Source: Variovorax sp. S12S4 (GTDB lineage Bacteria > Pseudomonadota > Gammaproteobacteria > Burkholderiales > Burkholderiaceae_C). From it: DNA of 64,000 nt. The notes under the pieces were generated by a model that worked only from the letters and a program-made list of their open reading frames with translations, searched no databases and was not told the origin of the DNA. The translations under genes and the position numbers were made by a program. Shown piece by piece: positions 30,024 through 37,632 of this stretch; position 1 is the stretch's first letter, and each line of letters starts with the position of its first letter. Location: the NCBI RefSeq assembly GCF_023195515.1, contig NZ_JALPKR020000002.1, positions 5,681,001 to 5,745,000 on the forward strand, read 5' to 3'.

Positions 30024-31696
30024 CAGCGCTCCCGATTGATCGTGTTGCTGTTGTTCTTTGCATGCGCCTGCAGCCAGGCGGCCACCTGCGCGCGTTCTTC
30101 GGCCGTGTAGCGCAGGCCGAGCTTCGACCGGCGCCAGAGCACGTCGTCCGCGCTCATGGCCCATTCGCTCTCCTGCAGAAACCGCAGTTCGCGCTCATGA
30201 AGCCCCGGCGCCACGGCGTCCCCCATGTCGGCCATGGACTGCGCATCGCCAAGCAGCTCGGCCACGCGCGCACCATAGGCGCGTGCGAGGCGCCGCGCAA
30301 GCCTGGCGTCGAGCCACGGGTAGCGGGCCTGCACTGCGGCCACGAAGCGTTCGAAGTCGTCGTCGGGCCGCTTCGGCGCGCCGATCCATCCGGAAAGATC
30401 GCCGCCCGCAAGAAAGGCGCCGTCGGTCCAGGCCGGGCGTTGCGTGTTCGGCTGGCCGAGCATCTTGCCGACCTCGTCGGCCGCGTCTTCGGCCAGCTTG
30501 CGAAAGGTGGTGATCTTGCCGCCCCACACCGACAGCAGCGGCGCCGCGGTGGTGTTGGACTCGAGCATGTAGTCGCGCGTCACGGCCGAGGGGTCACCCG
30601 AGGCGTCGTCCAGCAGCGGACGCACTCCCGAGTAGGTCCAGACCACGTCGGCCGGCACGATCGGCTTTTCGAAATAGCGGCTGGCCTGGGTGCAGAGATA
30701 GGAGATTTCTTCGTCGGCAATGCGCGCCGGGCCGGGATCGTCGGCGTTCAGTTCGATGTCGGTGGTGCCGATCAGCGTGAACTCGTCCTGGTACGGAATC
30801 GCGAAGATGATGCGCTTGTCGGGGTTCTGGAAGATGTAGGCATGGTCGTGCTCGAAGAGGCGCCGCACCACGATGTGGCTGCCCTTGACCAGCCGCAGGT
30901 GCCGGGTGGCCAGCGCCTCGCCCTTGGCCGATTGCGCCACGCCACGCAGAAACGATTCCGCCCACGGCCCCGCCGCATTGACCACGGCACGGGCGCGCAC
31001 CACGCGAATGCCGCCGTCCGCGGCCTCGAGCGTGGCCGTCCAGCCTTCTGCGTCGCGCTGCGCATGAACGCAGCGAGTGCGCGTGAGCACCTCGGCACCG
31101 CGCGCCCGGGCGTCCACGGCATTGAGCACCACCAGCCGCGCGTCGTCGACCCAGCCGTCTGAATAGACGAAGCCGCGCTTGAACTGCGGCTTGAGCGGCG
31201 CGCCGGCCGCATGGCTGCGCAGGTCGATGCTGCGCGAGCCCGGCAGCACTTCGCGCTTGGCGAGGTGGTCGTACATGAAAAGGCCGATGCGGATCATCCA
31301 GCCCGGCCGCATCGATGGGTCATGCGGCATGACGAAGCGAAGCGGCCACATGATGTGCGGCGCGCTCTTGAGCAGCACTTCGCGCTCCTGCAGTGCCTTG
31401 CGCACGAGCGAGAACTCGTAATACTCCAGGTAGCGCAGCCCGCCGTGAATGAGTTTGGTCGATGAGGAAGACGTGTGCGAGGCGAGATCGTCCTTTTCGC
31501 ACAGCACCACGCGCCAGCCCCGGCCCGCCAGGTCGCGCGCAATGCCGCACCCGTTGATGCCGCCGCCGACGATCAGCACATCGCAATCGGTTGCCGGCAG
31601 AGGCGAATTGGAGGAGAAATCGCTCACAGAAGATGGGCCCGTTGGTTCGTGACTTAGATCACTGAAGGGCGCCATTGTATTTTCGCGTCTTTTCAT
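30023..31696 (-). CDS. glpD: Aerobic glycerol-3-phosphate dehydrogenase
   Basis: This 557-residue protein starts MKRRENTMAPFSDLS behind AAGGAATCCAA. The FAD dinucleotide-binding fold is CDVLIVGGGINGCGIARDLA, followed by the family signature STKLIHGGLRYLEYYEFSLV; later elements are IGTTDIELNADDPGPARIAD and VWGGKITTFRKLAEDAADEV. It oxidises glycerol-3-phosphate to dihydroxyacetone phosphate at the membrane, passing electrons to quinone. It heads the minus-strand glp operon and faces the divergent glpR gene across 121 bp. Confidence 0.96.
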
Positions 31697-31817
31697 TTGG
31701 ATTCCTTTTGACGCGATTTTCCTCCGAGTTTTCCCTTAGTACGGTTCGTTTTCTTTCGTTTTAAAGTGGCGCGGCCTGTACTCTCCAGAGAGTCTTCCCG
31801 TTCTCCACGACGCTTTT
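31697..31817. promoter_or_regulatory. Divergent glpD / glpR control region with candidate GlpR sites
   Basis: This 121-bp, locally T-rich gap separates glpD from glpR. At 31744-31761 it holds TTCGTTTTCTTTCGTTTT, two copies of TTCGTTTT spaced 10 bp start to start, hence on the same DNA face. DeoR-type glycerol repressors often bind repeated TTCG-containing half-sites, so this is the best operator candidate. The assignment as a GlpR site is inference. Confidence 0.55.
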
Positions 31818-32585
31818 GTGAATTCCAATCCGCGCCAGATCAACCTTCTCGATACCGTGCGCACGCGCGGCTCCGTCACCGTGGAACAGCTGGCCGAGAT
31901 GCTCGGCGTCACGCTGCAAACGGTGCGGCGCGACGTGCAGCGGCTGGCCGACGAAGGCCTGCTCACGCGTTTTCATGGCGGCGTGCGGGTGCCGAGTTCC
32001 ACCACCGAGAACATCGGCTACCAGCAGCGCGAAACACTGCATGCCGAAGGCAAGGCGCGCATTGCGCGACGCGTTGCCGAGCTGGTGCCCAACGACTGTT
32101 CGCTGATCCTCAACATCGGCACCACCACCGAAGCCATTGCCAAGGCCCTGCTGCGGCACACGGGCCTGCGCGTGATCACCAACAACCTGAACGTGGCGAC
32201 CATATTGAGCGGCAATACGTCGTGCGAGGTGATCGTCGCCGGCGGTTCGGTACGGCCGCGCGACCGCGCCATCGTTGGCGAGGCCACCATCGATTTCATC
32301 CGCCAGTTCAAGGTCGACATCGCGCTGATCGGGGTGTCGAGCATCGAGGCCGACGGTTCACTGCGCGACTTCGACTTGCGTGAAGTGAAGGTGGCGCAAA
32401 CCATCATCGCGCAAGCTCGCGAGGTGTGGCTGGCGGCCGACGCGAGCAAGTTCAACCGGCCGGCGATGATCCAGCTGGGCACGCTCTCGCAGATCGACCG
32501 CCTGTTTACCGACGCGGAGCCGCCGCCGCCTTTTGCCGACTTGCTGCATGCGGCGCAAGTGCGGCTTGAGATTGCGCGCGATTGA
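31818..32585 (+). CDS. glpR: DeoR-family regulator of glycerol genes
   Basis: This 255-residue protein starts at GTG (MNSNPRQINLLDTVRTRGSV). The N-terminal HTH is VTVEQLAEMLGVTLQTVRRD followed by QRLADEGLLTRFHGG, the DeoR signature. The C-terminal sugar-phosphate sensor domain shows LILNIGTTTEAIAKALL and VIVAGGSVRPRDRAIVGEAT. It is expected to repress the glp genes until glycerol-3-phosphate is present. It is divergent from glpD and upstream of glpK, with repeat copy B between. Confidence 0.92.
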   Translation: MNSNPRQINLLDTVRTRGSVTVEQLAEMLGVTLQTVRRDVQRLADEGLLTRFHGGVRVPSSTTENIGYQQRETLHAEGKARIARRVAELVPNDCSLILNIGTTTEAIAKALLRHTGLRVITNNLNVATILSGNTSCEVIVAGGSVRPRDRAIVGEATIDFIRQFKVDIALIGVSSIEADGSLRDFDLREVKVAQTIIAQAREVWLAADASKFNRPAMIQLGTLSQIDRLFTDAEPPPPFADLLHAAQVRLEIARD

Positions 32586-32621
32586 AGATGGGGCTGATTT
32601 CTGTTCGCTCTGCCGAGGGGA

Positions 32622-32893
32622 GTTCAGGGCGCGCACCCGCCGACGGGGTACCTTTCTCCGCGAATGTCCCCCGGCCTGCGGGCTTCCGCACCTCCTCCTT
32701 TGTTTCGCTGCGCAAGGCACCCCGCCAGCGGGTGCGTTGGGCAGAGCAGTCGTTGATCAGCGTTGCACCACGAGCGTGCCCAGGTGCACAGGGCATCGGG
32801 TGCTCCACGCAGCGAAATAAAGGAGGAGGGGCGCAGCCCCGGGGACATTCGCGGAGGGGGAGTACCCGGTGGCCTGTGCACACGCCCTGGAAC
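32622..32893 (+). repeat. Palindromic MITE-like repeat, copy B
   Basis: This is about 272 bp in the 384-bp gap between glpR and glpK. The left end is GTTCAGGGCGCGCACC and the right end is GCACACGCCCTGGAAC, an imperfect terminal inverted repeat. Inner pairs are TCCGCGAATGTCCCCCGG with CCGGGGACATTCGCGGA, and TCCTCCTTTGTTTCGCTGCG with CGCAGCGAAATAAAGGAGGA (one mismatch). A central segment of about 95 bp is shared with the other copies. Apart from the glpK ribosome-binding site (AAGGAA, 32953-32958) nothing else is recognisable in the gap. Confidence 0.92.
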
Positions 32894-32969
32894 AACGGCG
32901 CGAAAACGACAGCGCCAAGAACACAAGTCGCATGACCAGCATGACCAGACTCCAAGGAACACCCAAGCC

Positions 32970-34463
32970 ATGACCTACCTCCTAGCACTAGACCAGGGCA
33001 CTTCGAGCTCCCGCAGCATCGTGTTCGACCGCGAAGGCCACATCGTCGCCATCGCCCAGAAGGAGCTCACGCAGATCTATCCGCAGCCCGGCTGGGTAGA
33101 ACACGACCCGATGGAAATCTGGCACAGCCAGTTGGCCACCGCGCGCGAAGTGCTGGTCAAGGCCAAGCTCCAGCCTTCTGACATTCATGCGATCGGCATT
33201 ACCAACCAGCGCGAAACTACCGTGCTGTGGAACCGCAAGACCGGCCAGCCCGTGCACCACGCCATCGTGTGGCAAGACCGGCGCGCCGAACCGCTGTGCG
33301 CCAAGCTGCGCGAAGACGGCATGACCGGCACCATTCAGGAAAAAACCGGGCTGGTCATTGATGCGTATTTTTCGGGCACCAAGCTGCGCTGGCTGCTCGA
33401 CAACGTACCCGGCGCACGCGCCCAGGCCGAGCGCGGCGATCTTGCCTTCGGCACCGTCGACAGCTGGCTCATGTGGCAGCTTACCGGCGGCAAGGTGCAC
33501 GTCACCGATGTGAGCAATGCCTCGCGCACCATGCTCTTCAACGTGCACAGCAACGAATGGGATGCCGACCTCCTCAAGGCGCTCGACATTCCCGCCGCGC
33601 TCATGCCCAAGGTGCAACCGTCGAGCTCCCACTTTGCAGACACCGACGAGGCACTGCTCGGCCGCGCGCTGCCCATCGGCGGCGTGGCCGGCGACCAGCA
33701 AAGCGCCCTCTTCGGCCAAGCGTGCTTCGCAGCCGGCATGGCCAAGAACACCTACGGCACCGGCTGCTTCCTGCTCATGCACACGGGCGCGGCATTCCAG
33801 CCCTCGCACAACGGCCTGCTCGTCACCAGTGCCGCGCAGACCGACGCCACGCCGCAGTACGCCATGGAAGGCAGCGTCTTCGTCGGCGGCGCCGTGGTGC
33901 AGTGGCTGCGCGACGGCCTCAAGGCCATCAAGGGCAGCGCCGAAGTGCAGTCGCTTGCCGAAAGCGTGCCCGACGCGGGCGGCGTGATGATGGTGCCGGC
34001 CTTCACCGGCCTGGGCGCGCCCTACTGGAACGCCGATGCGCGCGGCACCATCACCGGCCTGACGCGCGGAACCACGGTGGCGCACATCGCGCGCGCCGCG
34101 CTCGAAAGCATCGCCTACCAGAGCGCCGCACTGCTGCAAGCCATGAGCCGCGATGCGGTCGCCGCCGGCGGCACGCCCGTGGCCGAGCTGCGCGTCGACG
34201 GCGGCGCCAGCGTGAACGACCTGCTGATGCAGTTCCAAGCCGACCTGCTGGGTATTCCCGTGGTACGGCCCGAAGTGATCGAGACCACGGCACTGGGCGC
34301 CGCCTACCTCGCGGGCCTGTCGACCGGGGTCTACAGCGACGCACGCCAGTTGTCGAAACTGTGGAAAGTGGAACGCCGCTTCATGCCGACCATGGGCCGG
34401 GCGCAGGCCGAGGAATCGATGGCGCGCTGGGAGCGCGCAGTGCGGCAGGCGACGGCGAGTTGA
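32970..34463 (+). CDS. glpK: Glycerol kinase
   Basis: The 497 residues (E. coli GlpK has 502) start [20 protein letters not shown]. The FGGY-kinase landmarks are the phosphate-1 loop at the N-terminus, [40 protein letters not shown], the adenosine motif [20 protein letters not shown] and the C-terminal [12 protein letters not shown]. It phosphorylates glycerol to glycerol-3-phosphate, feeding GlpD. An open frame extends upstream into repeat copy B, but the AAGGAA at 32953-32958 and family alignment fix the start here. Confidence 0.97.
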   Translation: MTYLLALDQGTSSSRSIVFDREGHIVAIAQKELTQIYPQPGWVEHDPMEIWHSQLATAREVLVKAKLQPSDIHAIGITNQRETTVLWNRKTGQPVHHAIVWQDRRAEPLCAKLREDGMTGTIQEKTGLVIDAYFSGTKLRWLLDNVPGARAQAERGDLAFGTVDSWLMWQLTGGKVHVTDVSNASRTMLFNVHSNEWDADLLKALDIPAALMPKVQPSSSHFADTDEALLGRALPIGGVAGDQQSALFGQACFAAGMAKNTYGTGCFLLMHTGAAFQPSHNGLLVTSAAQTDATPQYAMEGSVFVGGAVVQWLRDGLKAIKGSAEVQSLAESVPDAGGVMMVPAFTGLGAPYWNADARGTITGLTRGTTVAHIARAALESIAYQSAALLQAMSRDAVAAGGTPVAELRVDGGASVNDLLMQFQADLLGIPVVRPEVIETTALGAAYLAGLSTGVYSDARQLSKLWKVERRFMPTMGRAQAEESMARWERAVRQATAS

Positions 34464-34481
34464 GCGCCGCCTCGCCCATGC

Positions 34482-35027
34482 TCAGGCGCCGGGGCCGTAC
34501 ATCACGTCGGAGCGCAGCACGTACTTTGTGCCCTCTTCGATCGCCGCACCTTCATGCCAGGTGTCGTGAACGAAAAGCAACGCGGCGCCGGCTTCGGGCT
34601 TTACGCGGAACTCGCGAAAGTCGGTGTCGCCGCCCGTGAAGCCGTCGTTCAGGTAGACGAGCAGCGTGAGTTGGCTCGTGAGCCCGTCTTCACGCCACGG
34701 CCCGTCCTTGTGCATCTTGAAGCGCTGGCCGGGCGAATACTTGTAGAAGCGCAGGTCCTTCGGCAGCCCCCGCGCCACATGCCCGGCCACTTCGGGCAGC
34801 GAGACTGTTCCGAGCCGCGCCCAGAGCAGCGCAACCCAGTTCGCTGAAGGCAGCATCGCGCGTTCGTTGTTGCGGATGGCCGGCATGGCCTTCGGCCCGT
34901 CCGCGGTTCGCACACCTGCCGAGGCGAAGCCTTCGCGCTCGGCAAGCGCGATCAGCTCTTCGCACTCCTCTGGCTCGAGAAAGCCATCGATCGAGAAGGC
35001 ACGCGGCGAATGGGCGACTAGCCGCAC
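34482..35027 (-). CDS. 2-oxoglutarate/Fe(II)-dependent oxygenase (prolyl 4-hydroxylase-like)
   Basis: This 181-residue protein starts at GTG (MRLVAHSPRAFSIDGFLEPE). The iron-binding facial triad is visible as MHKDGPW (His106, Asp108) and DTWHEG (His158); Arg172 of YVLRSDVMYG fits the 2-oxoglutarate contact. The double-stranded beta-helix region includes LTLLVYLNDGFTGGDTDF. It is probably a hydroxylase of a protein or peptide side chain; the substrate is unknown. Its gene is followed in the same direction as the alpha-E and ATP-grasp genes upstream, 13 bp from alpha-E, so it may be part of that operon. Confidence 0.85.
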   Translation of the reverse strand: MRLVAHSPRAFSIDGFLEPEECEELIALAEREGFASAGVRTADGPKAMPAIRNNERAMLPSANWVALLWARLGTVSLPEVAGHVARGLPKDLRFYKYSPGQRFKMHKDGPWREDGLTSQLTLLVYLNDGFTGGDTDFREFRVKPEAGAALLFVHDTWHEGAAIEEGTKYVLRSDVMYGPGA

Positions 35028-35040
35028 GCGTTTGCCATGC

Positions 35041-35997
35041 TCAGTGCGCCGGAACCAGGAAGTCCTGGCTGATGCGACCGCCCAACTCGTTCACCCGGTC
35101 GAGGAACTGCGTGAGGTAGGCATGCAGCCCAGTCGCCAGGATTTCGTCGACCCGCGCGTACTGAAGGTCGGCCAGCAGCTTGCCGGCGCGGCGCTGGGTT
35201 TCGGCGCTCTGCTCGTTCTGCACCTTGGCAAGGTTGTTCACCACCTCGACCAGGCTCGCGTGCAGCGAACGCGGCATGTCGGCGCGAAGAATGAGCAACT
35301 CGGCCACGCGCTCGGGCTTGATCACGTCGCGGTACACCTTGCGGTACACCTCGAAGGCCGAGACGCTGCGCAAAATGGCGCTCCAGTGATAGAAGTCGTA
35401 CTCTTGGTCTTCCTCTGTGGCGGTGCCGAAGAATTCGCTGTTGAGGGCGTGAAACTTCACGTCCACCAGCCGCGCGGTGTTGTCGGCGCGCTCCAGAAAG
35501 GTGCCCAGGCGCGAGAAGTAAAAGGCTTCGTCCTGAAGCATGGTGCCGAGCGTGACGCCGCGCGACAAGTGCGAGCGGAACTTGACCCATTCGAAGAACT
35601 GCGCCGGATCGCGCTCGAAATCTCCCGCGCGCAGCATGCGATTCACTTCGAGCCAGGTGGTGTTCTGGGTTTCCCACGCCTCGGTGGTGAGCGCGCCGCG
35701 AACCGCGCGTGCGTTTTCGCGCGCCGCCTTCAGGCAGGAGACGATCGACGACGGATTGCTCTCGTCCTTGACCATGAACTCCATCACCTCGTTGGGCGTG
35801 ATCTGCTCGTACTTCTTGTTGTACGAAGGCAGCAACTCGCTGATGGAAAGCACGCCCTGCCAGCCGTACTTGGCCACTTCGGCCGACTGGGGCAAGAGCG
35901 AGGTCTGGTAGTTGACGTCGAGCATGCGTGCGGTGTTTTCCGCGCGCTCTGTGTAGCGCGACATCCAGTAGAGGTGATCGGCAGTGCGTGACAGCAT
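35041..35997 (-). CDS. Alpha-E domain protein
   Basis: This 318-residue, all-helical protein starts MLSRTADHLYWMSRYTERAE, with the characteristic motif DHLYWMSRYTERAENTARML and later SRLGTFLERADNTARLVDVK. The alpha-E family (COG2307) is a helical partner regularly encoded next to circularly permuted ATP-grasp and transglutaminase-like genes. It follows the ATP-grasp gene by 44 bp. Comparative genomics by others links these genes to a peptide-ligation system; the biochemical role is not established. Confidence 0.9.
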   Translation of the reverse strand: MLSRTADHLYWMSRYTERAENTARMLDVNYQTSLLPQSAEVAKYGWQGVLSISELLPSYNKKYEQITPNEVMEFMVKDESNPSSIVSCLKAARENARAVRGALTTEAWETQNTTWLEVNRMLRAGDFERDPAQFFEWVKFRSHLSRGVTLGTMLQDEAFYFSRLGTFLERADNTARLVDVKFHALNSEFFGTATEEDQEYDFYHWSAILRSVSAFEVYRKVYRDVIKPERVAELLILRADMPRSLHASLVEVVNNLAKVQNEQSAETQRRAGKLLADLQYARVDEILATGLHAYLTQFLDRVNELGGRISQDFLVPAH

Positions 35998-36041
35998 TCT
36001 TGTTCTCCTGATTCCTTGCTTTGCTTGCTTGCCTGCTGCGT

Positions 36042-37541
36042 TCAGGCCGACTGCGATTGGCTTTGCGATTGCCCCGCCTTGGGCTTGGCGCCGCGGTCCG
36101 CCTCGAGGATCCAGGTGTCCTTGGTGCCGCCGCCCTGCGACGAATTGACCACCAGCGAACCCTCCTTGAGCGCCACGCGCGTGAGGCCGCCGGGCACCAT
36201 CTGCACTTCCTTGCCCGAGAGCACGAAGGGGCGCAGGTCGATGTGGCGCGGCGCAATGCCGGCATCCACGAAGGTGGGCGACGTGGAAAGGCTCAGCGTG
36301 GGCTGAGCGATGTAGCCGTCGGGCTTGGCAATGACGGCCTTCTTGAACTCCTCGATCTCGGCCACCGTGGCGGCCGGGCCGATCAGCATGCCGTAGCCGC
36401 CGGCGCCGTGCACCTCCTTGACGACCAGGTCCTTCATGTTGTCGAGCGTGTATTGCAGCTCGTCCTTGTTGCGGCACATGTAGGTGGGCACGTTCTTCAG
36501 GATCGGCTGCTCGCCGAGGTAGAACTCGACCATCTTGGGCACGTAGGGGTAGATCGACTTGTCGTCGGCCACGCCCGTACCCACCGCATTGCAGATGACG
36601 ACGTTGCCCTCGCGGTAGGCGCGCATCAGGCCCGCGCAACCGAGCGTGGACGTGGGGCGGAACACCTCGGGGTCGAGAAAATCGTCGTCGACGCGGCGGT
36701 AGATCACGTCCACGCGCTTCGGCCCGCGCGTGGTGCGCATGTAGACGAAGTCGTCGCGTACGAAGAGATCTTGCCCCTCGACCAGTTCCACGCCCATTTG
36801 CTGGGCCAGGAAGGCGTGCTCGAAGTAGGCGCTGTTGTACATGCCGGGAGTCAGCACGACCACGGTGGGTTCCGCCGTGGCGGGCGGCGCGCTGGCGCGC
36901 AGCGTTTCGAGCAGCAGGTCGGGGTAGTGCGCCACGGGCGCAATGCGGTTCTGGTTGAACAGCTCGGGAAAGAGCCGCATCATCATCTTGCGGTTTTCGA
37001 GCATGTAGCTCACGCCGCTGGGCACGCGCAGGTTGTCTTCGAGCACGTAGTACTCGCCGTTGCCCTGCGCGTCGGGCGCGCGGACGATGTCGATGCCCGA
37101 AATGTTGGAGTAAACGTTGTGCGGCACGTTCACCCCCATCATCTCGGGGCGGAACTGCGCGTTGTTCAGGATCTGCTCAGCCGGAATGATGCCGGCCTTG
37201 ATGATTTCCTGGTCGTGATACACGTCATGCAAGAAGCGGTTGAGCGCCGTCACGCGCTGCACCAGCCCTTTTTCCATGCTCTCCCACTCATGGGCGGGAA
37301 TGATGCGCGGCAACAGGTCGAACGGAATGAGCCGCTCGGTACCCGAACCGTCTTCGTCCTTGGCGCCGTACACCGCAAAGGTGATGCCGACCCGGCGGAA
37401 GATCATTTCCGCCTCTTCTCGCCGCGCCCGCATGACCTCGCCGGGCTGCTTTGCAAGCCATTGGTCGTAGCGCTTGTAGTGCTGCCTGATTGCAGACCCC
37501 GCATAGGGCAACTGCTCATACATCTCATCGAATTTGTGCAT
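36042..37541 (-). CDS. Circularly permuted ATP-grasp type 2 protein
   Basis: This 499-residue protein starts MHKFDEMYEQLPYAGSAIRQ (the much longer upstream frame belongs to the displaced comEC region). It includes EYYVLEDNLRVPSGVSYMLE, VVVLTPGMYNSAYFEHAFLA, YRRVDDDFLDPEVFRPTSTL and DLVVKEVHGAGGYGMLIGPA, the conserved blocks of COG2308 proteins. It ends with a Gln-Ser repeat (QSQSQSQSA). It is a predicted amide or peptide ligase, first in the minus-strand set with alpha-E. A complete second version of this domain occurs in the fusion protein at 43829. Confidence 0.9.
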   Translation of the reverse strand: MHKFDEMYEQLPYAGSAIRQHYKRYDQWLAKQPGEVMRARREEAEMIFRRVGITFAVYGAKDEDGSGTERLIPFDLLPRIIPAHEWESMEKGLVQRVTALNRFLHDVYHDQEIIKAGIIPAEQILNNAQFRPEMMGVNVPHNVYSNISGIDIVRAPDAQGNGEYYVLEDNLRVPSGVSYMLENRKMMMRLFPELFNQNRIAPVAHYPDLLLETLRASAPPATAEPTVVVLTPGMYNSAYFEHAFLAQQMGVELVEGQDLFVRDDFVYMRTTRGPKRVDVIYRRVDDDFLDPEVFRPTSTLGCAGLMRAYREGNVVICNAVGTGVADDKSIYPYVPKMVEFYLGEQPILKNVPTYMCRNKDELQYTLDNMKDLVVKEVHGAGGYGMLIGPAATVAEIEEFKKAVIAKPDGYIAQPTLSLSTSPTFVDAGIAPRHIDLRPFVLSGKEVQMVPGGLTRVALKEGSLVVNSSQGGGTKDTWILEADRGAKPKAGQSQSQSQSA

Positions 37542-37632
37542 GGAACGACCAATCTCCTTGAGCCATAGCTTAGCAAGTTCGAGGCCAGTGAAAGCCCTAT
37601 GTTGGCGCGGATTCCGCACCGCGCGCCGCTTT

